This document shows, in pieces, positions 7,355-14,146 of a stretch of 25,417 bases of DNA; position 1 is the first letter of the stretch, and every line of letters begins with the position of its first letter. The DNA is from Oscillospiraceae bacterium (lineage in GTDB: Bacteria > Bacillota > Clostridia > Oscillospirales > Oscillospiraceae). Where the stretch lies: NCBI GenBank assembly GCA_020025715.1, contig JAHHRQ010000021.1:1-25417 (forward strand). Reading direction: 5' to 3'. The position numbers were made by a program, and so were the translations under genes. Under the pieces are notes generated by a model. It made no database searches and was not told the origin of the DNA. It worked only from the letters and a program-made list of their open reading frames with translations.

Positions 7355-8611
7355 TTATTCGGCGTGAATGTTTATAAATTCTGCTCTAAGCTTTGAATAG
7401 GTGATTATCTGCTCTTTATAAAGGCTTGTATAGCCGGAGAGCATGTAGGAAATGAAGCAGACTACGGCAAAATACGGGAAGCCTGCCGCTCCGAAAAGCT
7501 CAATGGAGAGGATAAGGGAGCCGAGGGGGCAGTTGACTGCACCGCAGAAAAGACCTGCCATACCCAGCGCTGCCGCAAATCCCGCAGGAAGTCCCAGCAG
7601 GGGAGCTGCCGCACAGCCCAAGGTTGCGCCGATAAATAAGGTAGGCACTACTTCGCCGCCCTTAAAGCCGAAGGAAAGGGTAATGGCGGTAAAGAGTATT
7701 TTCATAATGAAGGCTTCGGGTCTTACCTGCCCCTGCTCAACAGCCTTGATTATAATGGGCATACCTGCTCCGTTATAGTCCATATTGCCCACAAGGAAGG
7801 TGAGCACGATAACAATTCCGCTGCCCACAAGAATTCTGACATATGCGTTGGGGAAGTATTTCCCTGTAAGACGCTCGGAATGGTGGAGCAGCTCGCAGAA
7901 AAGAACGCTTACCATGGCGCAGAAAAATGCGAGAATAATGACTTTTAAAACGCCGGTTGTGGAAAGCGCCATAGCTTCAACTGCAAAGCGGGTGGGGGCA
8001 ATGCCGAAAATCCTTGTTATGCCGTATGCCACAAATGCGGCGGTGCTGCAAGGCACGAGACCGGAATAGTGGATAAGACCCACACTGCACACCTCAAGGG
8101 CAAAAACCGTTGCTGCCACAGGAGTTCCGAAAAGAGCGGAGAACACAGCTGCCATGCCGCACAGAACGGCTATGGGAGCTTCTTTTTCGTTGAGCCTTAA
8201 AAGCTTTCCTATATTGCAGCCCAGACCGCCGCCTATTTGCAGCGCTGCACCCTCTCGTCCGGCAGAGCCGCCGCAGAGGTGGGTGAGAGCTGTGGCAATA
8301 AATATTACAGGCACCAGCAGTATAGGAACTTTTTCACCGAAGTGGACAGAGCCGATAATGGCGTTAGTGCCCTTGCCCTCGGTTTTGGTGATCTTATAGA
8401 TAAATACTATAATTATACCGCACATGGGCATGAGAAACAGCAGCTTGGGATGGGCCATGCGAAGCTCGGTTACATATCCTACGCTTAAATGGAAGGCAGA
8501 GCCCACAAGGCCGCCGATAATGCCCACTACCAGAGCCACCAGAATCCATTTGCAGAACATTTTAAGAAACATGCCCAATGTTTTGATATTGGGTTTTACA
8601 TATTCACTCAA
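7355..8611 (-). CDS. CLC family anion transporter, possibly fluoride-type
   Basis: An integral membrane CLC protein of 418 residues with no CBS domains. Visible signatures are GKGTN at 79-83 (where classical CLCs have GSGIP), GGSAGREGAALQ with the gating glutamate E120, and GGEVVPTLFIGATLG in the second half (the GxFxP region). As I recall the families, GREG(T/A)A.Q and GGEV.P are closer to the CLC-F fluoride/proton antiporter group and its relatives than to ClC-ec1, so fluoride export is possible; chloride cannot be excluded. No fluoride riboswitch is visible upstream. The start is uncertain: the TTG at 8611 follows an in-frame TGA and has only a weak ribosome site, and the next in-frame ATG is residue 14. 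It is convergent with metK. Confidence 0.9.
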   Translation of the reverse strand: MSEYVKPNIKTLGMFLKMFCKWILVALVVGIIGGLVGSAFHLSVGYVTELRMAHPKLLFLMPMCGIIIVFIYKITKTEGKGTNAIIGSVHFGEKVPILLVPVIFIATALTHLCGGSAGREGAALQIGGGLGCNIGKLLRLNEKEAPIAVLCGMAAVFSALFGTPVAATVFALEVCSVGLIHYSGLVPCSTAAFVAYGITRIFGIAPTRFAVEAMALSTTGVLKVIILAFFCAMVSVLFCELLHHSERLTGKYFPNAYVRILVGSGIVIVLTFLVGNMDYNGAGMPIIIKAVEQGQVRPEAFIMKILFTAITLSFGFKGGEVVPTLFIGATLGCAAAPLLGLPAGFAAALGMAGLFCGAVNCPLGSLILSIELFGAAGFPYFAVVCFISYMLSGYTSLYKEQIITYSKLRAEFINIHAE

Positions 8612-8649
8612 TCAAATCACAATCCATTCTCTCTGAAATATCCGTCTGT

Positions 8650-8678
8650 ACTATATCATAAAAGCGGGGCGTTGAGAC
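8650..8678 (-). promoter_or_regulatory. Candidate clc promoter
   Basis: On the minus strand TATAGT (8655-8650) with an extended -10 TG is clear. The -35 at 17 bp (GTCTCA) is weak, so the promoter would depend on the extended -10. Confidence 0.4.
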
Positions 8679-8714
8679 AGCTTTTTTCAAAAACTTTTAA
8701 TTTTCTCCAATAAA

Positions 8715-8738
8715 TAAGGACAGGTTTGCCTGTCCTTA
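8715..8738 (-). terminator. Terminator of the M20 amidohydrolase gene
   Basis: A perfect 10-bp stem (8715-8724 with 8729-8738) and a 4-nt loop right after the minus-strand stop codon. It is followed on the minus strand by a short TTTATT tract, so termination may be partial. Confidence 0.65.
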
Positions 8739-8742
8739 AAGT

Positions 8743-9927
8743 TTATCTGTTTAAAATCCTCAGCACGTTTTCGCACTGGAGCTCAATTCCCAGAGGTATG
8801 CAGCTTTCGTCTATATTAAAGCATGAGCTGTGGCATACCCGGTGCGCCTCACCCTCAATGCCGCAGCCAAGGTGGAAAAAGCATGCAGGTCTTGCAGCGG
8901 CAAAATAGGCAAAGTCCTCAACGCCTAAAGAGGGGTCTTTCCGCATGACTATATTTTCACTGCCTATAAGGGAAACGGCGGTTTCACGCACCAAATCCAC
9001 CATTTCATCGGAGTTTATAAGAGGGGAGTAGCTCGGCTCAATTATAAGCTCCGCTCTGCCGCCTAACATCTGCGCTGTCTGCTCACATATGTTTTTTATC
9101 CTGTCTCTGGCAAAAAGCCTTGTGTCAGGGTCAAGGGTGCGGATTATGCCGGTAAGCTCCACGAAATCAGCTATCTGGTTTCTCACATTACCGCCCTTAA
9201 TTGTACCGAAAGAGCAAACGGCGGAGTCCACAGGGCTGACGTTCCGGCTCACAAAGCTCTGAACGTTATTTATTATCTGGGCGGCTATGAGTATTGCGTC
9301 AACACCCTCATTGGGTCTTGCACCGTGGCATGAGCGGCCGTAGATTTTTAAGGTGAGCATATCGGAGGCGGCGTACATTTTGCCGTATTTAATGCCGATT
9401 TTTCCCGCGGGAATGTCCGGCTCCACATGCAGTCCCAGCATGCAGTCCACATGGGGATTTTCCAGACACCCTTCCTTTATCATCCTGTCTGCGCCGCCTA
9501 TGGTTTCCTCAGCGGGCTGGAAGATAAGCTTCACATTGCCGTGGAGGCTGTGACGGATTTTGGAAAGAGCGGCGGCAACGCCCCACAAAATAGCCGTGTG
9601 GGCATCATGGCCGCAGGCGTGCATAACTCCTTTAACCTTGGAGCAGTAGGGAAGGTCGGTATTCATTTCCTCAATGGGCAGGGCGTCCATATCTGCTCTT
9701 ATACCAACGGTCTTTCCGGGAAAGCCGCCCTCTATAAGACCGACTATGCCGGTTCCTGCAACGTTCTTCTTGTAGGGAATATTAAGCTCGTTGAGCTTTC
9801 CGCATAGAAGCTCCATGGTGTTAAACTCCATTTCCGACAGCTCGGGATTTTCGTGGAGGTGGCGGCGGAGTGCGATTGCGTCTGAACCTATATTTTCACT
9901 TTTGATGATTTCACGAATATTTTCCAT
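8743..9927 (-). CDS. M20 family amidohydrolase (N-acyl amino acid type)
   Basis: A two-domain metal-dependent amidohydrolase, 394 residues, of the M20D group that includes N-acyl-L-amino-acid amidohydrolases, hippurate hydrolases and IAA-conjugate hydrolases. It removes an acyl group from an amino acid; the real substrate is unknown. Motifs run in order: GIRADMDALPI, MHACGHDAHTA, FQPAEE, LGLHV, and FFHLGCG near the end. From family knowledge the metal ligands should be C105, H107, E141, H167 and H352, all present. The ligand Cys in place of Asp is typical of this group. AAGGTG is close before the ATG. The gene begins only 27 bp after the tRNA-Ser terminator, leaving little room for its own promoter. 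Confidence 0.93.
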   Translation of the reverse strand: MENIREIIKSENIGSDAIALRRHLHENPELSEMEFNTMELLCGKLNELNIPYKKNVAGTGIVGLIEGGFPGKTVGIRADMDALPIEEMNTDLPYCSKVKGVMHACGHDAHTAILWGVAAALSKIRHSLHGNVKLIFQPAEETIGGADRMIKEGCLENPHVDCMLGLHVEPDIPAGKIGIKYGKMYAASDMLTLKIYGRSCHGARPNEGVDAILIAAQIINNVQSFVSRNVSPVDSAVCSFGTIKGGNVRNQIADFVELTGIIRTLDPDTRLFARDRIKNICEQTAQMLGGRAELIIEPSYSPLINSDEMVDLVRETAVSLIGSENIVMRKDPSLGVEDFAYFAAARPACFFHLGCGIEGEAHRVCHSSCFNIDESCIPLGIELQCENVLRILNR

Positions 9928-9950
9928 TTTATCACCTTCCGGTATATATT

Positions 9951-9988
9951 AAAAAAAGAAGCAGCTTTCGTGTGAAAACTGCTTCTTT
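9951..9988 (-). terminator. Terminator after tRNA-Ser
   Basis: On the minus strand, a 10-bp stem (9988-9979 with 9964-9955) with a 14-nt loop, then further T's to 9951. It begins three bases after the tRNA CCA end. Confidence 0.8.
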
Positions 9989-9990
9989 AA

Positions 9991-10082
9991 TGGCGGAGAT
10001 GGAGAGATTCGAACTCTCGATACCCTTTTGGGGTATACACGATTTCCAATCGTGCGCGCTCGACCAACTACGCGACATCTCC
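9991..10082 (-). tRNA. tRNA-Ser (anticodon GGA)
   Basis: The minus strand folds into a serine tRNA. The acceptor stem GGAGATG/CATCTCC lies at 10082-10076 and 10001-9995, followed by discriminator G and an encoded CCA (9993-9991). The anticodon arm CACGA-TTGGAAA-TCGTG gives anticodon GGA, reading UCC and UCU. A long variable arm (TACCC/GGGTA), as expected for serine, and a TTCGAAT T-loop are present. The length is 92 nt. Confidence 0.96.
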
Positions 10083-10125
10083 GTATTGCTCAAGAAATCA
10101 TTTATATGAAATTTACAGCTTGCTC

Positions 10126-10154
10126 ATTATACGGCTAAATGCTCATAAAGTCAA
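10126..10154 (-). promoter_or_regulatory. Sigma-A promoter of tRNA-Ser
   Basis: On the minus strand TTGACT (10154-10149), exactly 17 bp, and a perfect TATAAT (10131-10126). It is one of the strongest promoters in the window, as expected for a stable RNA. Confidence 0.85.
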
Positions 10155-10193
10155 GGCTAATTTTGAAGAAATTTAAAAAATTTCTGAAACTTG

Positions 10194-10222
10194 GGATAAA
10201 AGACCGTTTTTTGAAGATAATA
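10194..10222 (+). promoter_or_regulatory. Candidate forespore (sigma-F/G) promoter of spoVAC
   Basis: GGATA (10194-10198), a 17-bp spacer and GATAATA (10216-10222) resemble the GnATA / CATnnTA pattern with one mismatch in the -10. No good sigma-A promoter is visible in this gap, which fits a forespore gene. Confidence 0.35.
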
Positions 10223-10259
10223 TGGCTGTAAGACCTGATTTTAAGGGGGAAAAACGGCG

Positions 10260-10697
10260 TTGAAAATGAGTAATGAGGAGTACCGGCAGTACTCCGAACA
10301 GCATATGCCCCGTTCACCGTTTATAAAAGATGCGCTTAATGCTTTCTGGATAGGAGGGCTTATATGCACTTTAGGGCAGTTCATTTTGAATATCTATAAA
10401 ATGTGCGGCTTAAATCCGGAGGCGGCGGCAACGGCGGAGTCCGTAACTCTGGTGTTTATAGGAGCGCTGCTCACCGGTCTCGGAGTTTATGACCGCATTG
10501 CAAAATACGCGGGAGCGGGTACCCTTGTACCCATTACCGGTTTTGCAAATTCAGTGGTAGCACCGGCACTGGAATTTAAGACTGAGGGCTTCATTACCGG
10601 AACTGCGGCAAAGATGTTTGTAATTTCAGGGCCTGTTATAGTATACGGCATATCGGCAAGCGTAATTTACGGGCTGATACTGTGCCTTATCGGATAA
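10260..10697 (+). CDS. spoVAC: Stage V sporulation protein AC
   Basis: A small membrane protein of the SpoVA channel group, which moves dipicolinic acid into the forespore and out at germination. The product has 145 residues with several hydrophobic segments: FWIGGLICTLGQ, SVTLVFIGALLTGLG and a C-terminal VIVYGISASVIYGLI. The marker GAGTLVPITGFANSVVAPALE followed by EGF matches SpoVAC rather than SpoVAE, where the corresponding motif is PITSFGHS. A TTG start at 10260 is 10 nt behind AAGGGGG; the ATG at 10266 is the alternative, with 16-nt spacing. Usually spoVAC is followed by spoVAD and spoVAE; here it is followed only by a small gene and a terminator. Confidence 0.9.
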   Translation: MKMSNEEYRQYSEQHMPRSPFIKDALNAFWIGGLICTLGQFILNIYKMCGLNPEAAATAESVTLVFIGALLTGLGVYDRIAKYAGAGTLVPITGFANSVVAPALEFKTEGFITGTAAKMFVISGPVIVYGISASVIYGLILCLIG

Positions 10698-10709
10698 GGA
10701 GCAAGGAAT

Positions 10710-10868
10710 ATGGCTAAAAACAAGAAAAAGAAGAAACAGGAAAAGCTTGGTCATGTGCCTGTAATAACAGGCCACGACTGCAAGGCTGAAATCGAAAGCC
10801 CCTCCAGAGGACGCTTTGAGGAGCGGGAGTCCGATATGCCCAACGGCACATCGGGAAATTACAGCTAA
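10710..10868 (+). CDS. Small charged protein coupled to spoVAC
   Basis: A 52-residue open frame that starts 12 nt after the spoVAC stop, with GGAG/AAGGA ribosome-site sequence in that gap. It runs to a TAA just before a strong terminator, so it looks like a real second gene of the operon. The N-terminus is very basic, with K3 and then five lysines in a row (residues 5-9). A GHDCKAEIE segment with the only cysteine lies in the middle, and the C-terminal part is polar (RFEERESDMPNGTSGNYS). No membrane segment or signal peptide is visible. I do not recognise the family. The neighbour and the composition suggest a small forespore protein, but this is inference only. Confidence 0.65.
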   Translation: MAKNKKKKKQEKLGHVPVITGHDCKAEIESPSRGRFEERESDMPNGTSGNYS

Positions 10869-10881
10869 AATCCAATAACAG

Positions 10882-10923
10882 ACAAAAGGCATTGCGGCGC
10901 ACCGCAATGCCTTTTGTTTTTTT
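10882..10923. terminator. Bidirectional terminator between spoVAC operon and NSS gene
   Basis: A perfect 16-bp stem (10882-10897 with 10902-10917), a CGCA loop and a T tract to 10923. It lies between convergent genes. Confidence 0.9.
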
Positions 10924-10943
10924 GAAAGAAGAAACTATACCAA

Positions 10944-12299
10944 TCAGAAAAGACTCTGAATGATAATGATTGCAATAAGTACAGGCAGTACATACTGGAA
11001 GTAAAGCTTTAATTTGGGGGAGAACTTTATGCCGTCGCCCTTGTTGGCCTCTGCCAGATACTTGTCGAAGCCCCAGCCCCACTTGCTCACGCAGAACAGC
11101 AGGTACACAAGAGAGCCGATAGGCAGCAGGAGGTTTGAAACTATGTAGTCCTCACTGTCAAGTACGCCCCTTGCACCGATAATGTGCAGGCTCTCCCAGA
11201 CGTTGAAGCCGAGAACACAGGGGATACTGGTGATGAGAACGATAATGCAGTTGATTGCAGCGGCCTTGCTTCTCTTCCAGCCGAAGTTATCACAGCAGCA
11301 GGCAATAAGGTTTTCGAAAACTGCAATAACGGTTGAGAAGCTTGCAAAGGTCATGAACAGGAAGAACATGGCACCCCAGATTCTGCCGCCGGTCATGTTT
11401 ACGAAGATATTGGGAAGGGTAACGAAAATAAGGGAAGGACCCTGATCCGGCTCAACGCCGAAGCTGAAGCATGCGGGGAAAATGATAAGGCCGGACATTA
11501 CTGCAACGAAGGTATCCATAACGCAGATTCTGCCGGCTTCACCGGGCAGGGTGTGATGGTCGGACATGTAGGAACCGAAAATCTCCATAGCGCCTATGCC
11601 GAGGCTCAAAGTGAAGAAGGCCTGATTCATAGAGGCGGAGATAACATTTTTAAGGCCGACAGCCTTTACCTTTTCAATATCGGGCAGCAGGTAGAAGGAA
11701 ACGCCTTCCTTTGCGCCGGGGAGGGTCAGGGAGTGGATTGCCAGAATGAGTATCAGCACTATGAGGGCTGTCATCATAACCTTTGTGATACGCTCAAGAC
11801 CGTTTTGAAGGCCGAAGGAGCAGATTATAAAGCCTACTATAACGGTAACTACCATCCAGAAGCCCATTTCACCGGGATTTGCCAGCATACCGCCGAAAGC
11901 ACCGCCCACAGCCTCAGTGCTCATTCCGAGAGCAAAATCGCCTTTAATGAACTTTATGAAGTAATCCAGCATCCAGCCTGAAACGGTGGTGTAGAACATC
12001 ATCAGTATGTAGTTGCCGAGAACACCGAACCAGCCGTGGATATGCCATTTACTGCCGGGATTTTCCAGTGCTTTATATCCGCCCACTGAGCTTCTGCGGC
12101 TTGCGCGGCCGACTGCCAGCTCCATTGTGAGAACCGGAATACCCATGGTAATTAAAAACAGCAGGTAAAACAGTACAAAAAAACCGCCGCCGTTCTGACC
12201 CACCACATAAGGGAAACGCCAGACATTTCCGATGCCTATGGCGCAGCCTGCGCTCACAAGCAAGAAGCCGATTCGGGATTTGAAATTCTCTCTGTTCAT
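10944..12299 (-). CDS. Sodium-dependent NSS (LeuT-like) transporter
   Basis: A secondary transporter of the neurotransmitter:sodium symporter family, 451 residues with about 11-12 membrane helices. Bacterial members take up amino acids with Na+. The unwound TM1 motif AGCAIGIGNVWRFPY at about residues 18-32, followed by GQNGGGFF and the GIPVLTMELAVGR segment, is diagnostic. Substrate cannot be told from sequence. AGGAG is 10 nt before the ATG. A LysR-type regulator is transcribed divergently from a shared promoter region, so the two are probably a regulator-target pair. The 5' leader carries a 9-bp hairpin. Confidence 0.94.
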   Translation of the reverse strand: MNRENFKSRIGFLLVSAGCAIGIGNVWRFPYVVGQNGGGFFVLFYLLFLITMGIPVLTMELAVGRASRRSSVGGYKALENPGSKWHIHGWFGVLGNYILMMFYTTVSGWMLDYFIKFIKGDFALGMSTEAVGGAFGGMLANPGEMGFWMVVTVIVGFIICSFGLQNGLERITKVMMTALIVLILILAIHSLTLPGAKEGVSFYLLPDIEKVKAVGLKNVISASMNQAFFTLSLGIGAMEIFGSYMSDHHTLPGEAGRICVMDTFVAVMSGLIIFPACFSFGVEPDQGPSLIFVTLPNIFVNMTGGRIWGAMFFLFMTFASFSTVIAVFENLIACCCDNFGWKRSKAAAINCIIVLITSIPCVLGFNVWESLHIIGARGVLDSEDYIVSNLLLPIGSLVYLLFCVSKWGWGFDKYLAEANKGDGIKFSPKLKLYFQYVLPVLIAIIIIQSLF

Positions 12300-12324
12300 A
12301 ACATCTTTTCTCCTAAAAAACTTT

Positions 12325-12352
12325 AGAAAGCCGTTTTAAAACTCGGCTTTCT
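12325..12352 (-). promoter_or_regulatory. Hairpin in the NSS transporter leader
   Basis: A 9-bp stem (12325-12333 with 12344-12352) lies a few bases after the expected start site and ends before a T-rich stretch (six T's at 12316-12311 when read on the minus strand). It may stabilise the 5' end or act as a weak attenuator. Confidence 0.4.
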
Positions 12353-12363
12353 GAGTGTTTCTT

Positions 12364-12392
12364 ATAATACAGCGCCTAATATAGAATTGCAA
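12364..12392 (-). promoter_or_regulatory. Sigma-A promoter of the NSS transporter
   Basis: On the minus strand TTGCAA (12392-12387), 17 bp and TATTAT (12369-12364). The -35 is a palindrome and is the same six bases used by the lysR promoter on the other strand. Confidence 0.65.
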
Positions 12393-12415
12393 ATACTGTT
12401 TTTTGATGTTATAAT
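12387..12415 (+). promoter_or_regulatory. Sigma-A promoter of lysR
   Basis: TTGCAA (12387-12392), 17 bp and a perfect TATAAT (12410-12415). It is back to back with, and shares its -35 with, the transporter promoter. Confidence 0.7.
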
Positions 12416-12429
12416 AAGAAAAACTTATT
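12413..12429. promoter_or_regulatory. LysR-type operator (T-N11-A inverted repeat)
   Basis: AATAAG (12413-12418), five A's and CTTATT (12424-12429) form a perfect 6-bp inverted repeat containing T12415-N11-A12427. Its centre is about 64 bp upstream of the expected transporter start site, the usual LysR recognition position. It overlaps the lysR -10, as expected for self-repression. Confidence 0.6.
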
Positions 12430-12461
12430 TTACTCTGAAAGCCTTGTCAGGAGAGAAAAAG

Positions 12462-13364
12462 ATGAATCTAAACCAGCTTCGATATTTTGTAGCCGCTGCG
12501 GAGACAAGCAGCTTTACAAGCGCCGCTTCTCAATATTACATTTCCCAGACCGCCGTAACCCAGCAGATAAAGGCGCTGGAGGAAATTGTGGGTGTTCCTC
12601 TCTTTGACCGCAGCAGCCGGCCCATTGCCCTCACCCCTGCGGGAAATGCCTTTTTAATTGATGCAAAAGCCATACTGGAGAGAGTAAACCGCGCTATGGA
12701 CAGAGTGCAGGAGGCATCGGTAGGCTTTGTGGGAAGTCTCAGAGTGGGCTACACAAAGGGCTATGAAAAAAGCGACATCTCAAAGACTCTGAGAGCCTTC
12801 AGAAGCCGCTATCCGAACGTTCTTGTGTCCTGTTACAGAAACGATACAGATGCTCTTGCAGCAGGACTTCAAAGGGGAGAATATGACCTTATATTCACAT
12901 GGGACTCCACGGAGCTGTGGAAGGAAAAAAACACAGTCTGCCGTCTGGCGGAGAGAAATCCCCTTGTGGTGGCAGTTTACAGCAACCACCCCTTTGCAAG
13001 CCGTAAGGTGCTTAAAAGAAGCGAGCTGAAAAACGAGAGCATTTTATACATGACCCCCTCCAGCACCGGTGATTCCGCCGGTGACCAGCAGTTTTATGAG
13101 CTGTACCACAGTGCAGGCTATCAGCCTGACATCATATTCCGTTCAAACGACGCGGAGAGTATTCTGATGATGGTGGCGGCAGGGGAGGGAATTTCCCTTC
13201 TGCCTGAATATGTAACCAGAGGCCACGGAAACTCGGAGGAGCTGGTTTTCATCCCTCTTGAGGGTGAGGAAGATAAGGTGGAAATTATAGCCGCATGGCC
13301 CAAAGAGAGCAACAATCCGGTTCTGCGCAGATTTACGGACTTTGTGTGGAAAGAAGATAAATAA
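12462..13364 (+). CDS. LysR family transcriptional regulator
   Basis: A LysR-type regulator of 300 residues: an N-terminal winged helix (MNLNQLRYFVAAAETSSFT, then AASQYYISQTAVTQQIKALE at about 21-40) and a C-terminal periplasmic-binding-protein-like effector domain (GSLRVGYTKGYEKS onward, with GEGISLLPEY late in the chain). I chose ATG 12462 because AGGAG precedes it and it begins the conserved helix; the open frame back to 12387 covers its own promoter. It is divergent from the NSS transporter and probably controls it in response to a small molecule, perhaps the transported substrate. The effector is unknown. Confidence 0.93.
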   Translation: MNLNQLRYFVAAAETSSFTSAASQYYISQTAVTQQIKALEEIVGVPLFDRSSRPIALTPAGNAFLIDAKAILERVNRAMDRVQEASVGFVGSLRVGYTKGYEKSDISKTLRAFRSRYPNVLVSCYRNDTDALAAGLQRGEYDLIFTWDSTELWKEKNTVCRLAERNPLVVAVYSNHPFASRKVLKRSELKNESILYMTPSSTGDSAGDQQFYELYHSAGYQPDIIFRSNDAESILMMVAAGEGISLLPEYVTRGHGNSEELVFIPLEGEEDKVEIIAAWPKESNNPVLRRFTDFVWKEDK

Positions 13365-13394
13365 AAAAATGCCGTCCCTTAAAAGGACGACATT
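13361..13394 (-). terminator. Terminator of the carD-like gene
   Basis: A 10-bp stem (13368-13377 with 13385-13394) with a G-T pair when read on the minus strand, followed there by seven T's. On the plus strand the T tract is missing, so it mainly serves the minus-strand gene and overlaps the end of lysR. Confidence 0.75.
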
Positions 13395-13416
13395 CAGCCA
13401 ATGTTTAAAACTTCCC

Positions 13417-13911
13417 TCATGCTTGCACGTTCAGTTTCTGGTGTATGTAGTTTTCTACTTCCTCAAACTCTATTCCCAGAGCTACCGACAGTTCGCCGTG
13501 GAGCATGTCCTTGGCTCTTTTCATTGTAGCCTCTGCTCTGCTGCTCTTGGTTTTCCGTTCAAAAATACGGCTGCCTAATCCTTTGATTATGGACACAAGA
13601 ACCTCGTTGCTGTGGAGTTTAAAAAGCGACTTGTAATAGGCATCCACATGGTTGAAGCGGTTATCATTACAGATTGCAGGCTCAATATCGGGAATTGATG
13701 CTATTAGACTTTCCGCCTCCTCGCGGCTCATTACCGGCCGCATATAGGTATCGGAATCAATAGGAGCAAAATAGATTCCGCTGCCTACAAGAGGGCAGAG
13801 GTGGTAGTAGAGTTTGTTTTCGGAAGCGCCGGAAATGCCAAGCGGAGCAATTTTTTCCACCGTACAGACACCGTTTTCTCCGTAAATAATTTTTTCACCT
13901 ATCGAAAACAT
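13417..13911 (-). CDS. CarD/CdnL family transcriptional regulator
   Basis: A 164-residue member of the CarD_CdnL_TRCF family. The N-terminal RNA-polymerase-interacting domain starts MFSIGEKIIYGENGVCTVEKI, the usual VG..VVYP..GVG.V pattern in a variant form, and extends to about residue 65 (YFAPIDSD). The rest is a helical C-terminal domain. These proteins bind the polymerase beta subunit and tune open-complex formation at promoters. The region after the RID is divergent from mycobacterial CarD, so its target promoters cannot be guessed. AGGGGA is 8 nt before the ATG. It is a single gene with its own promoter and terminator, divergent from hemZ. Confidence 0.88.
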   Translation of the reverse strand: MFSIGEKIIYGENGVCTVEKIAPLGISGASENKLYYHLCPLVGSGIYFAPIDSDTYMRPVMSREEAESLIASIPDIEPAICNDNRFNHVDAYYKSLFKLHSNEVLVSIIKGLGSRIFERKTKSSRAEATMKRAKDMLHGELSVALGIEFEEVENYIHQKLNVQA

Positions 13912-13926
13912 CTCAAGATCCCCTAT

Positions 13927-13954
13927 ATTATAATGATGTACCTATATGATACAA
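13927..13954 (-). promoter_or_regulatory. Sigma-A promoter of the carD-like gene
   Basis: On the minus strand TTGTAT (13954-13949), 16 bp and a perfect TATAAT (13932-13927), just upstream of the ribosome site. Confidence 0.7.
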
Positions 13955-14046
13955 CATTTTAAGAAAAAATTCTATGGCTTTTTCGTAAAATTTTAACTTT
14001 CTTTCGATTTATTTTAGAAATTTTGGCGTATATTATCAAATGCTCA

Positions 14047-14075
14047 TTGTGAAAAAGCCTCCGGCCTGATATAAT
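14047..14075 (+). promoter_or_regulatory. Sigma-A promoter of the hemZ operon
   Basis: TTGTGA (14047-14052), 17 bp and a perfect TATAAT (14070-14075) with an extended -10 TG at 14067-14068. The leader is about 65 nt. Confidence 0.75.
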
Positions 14076-14146
14076 GCTATATCAAAGCTCAATAAAACAA
14101 AAGCTTAATGGTAAAATCATAGTTACGCCAGAAGGATGATTATATA

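Noticed and set aside
8585..8627. A 7-codon minus-strand upstream frame (ATG, ending TGA) overlapping the clc TTG start, as a coupling uORF or frameshift
   Set aside because: Its ribosome site is poor and the conserved part of CLC starts later, so neither a uORF nor a frameshift is needed. The start is simply uncertain.
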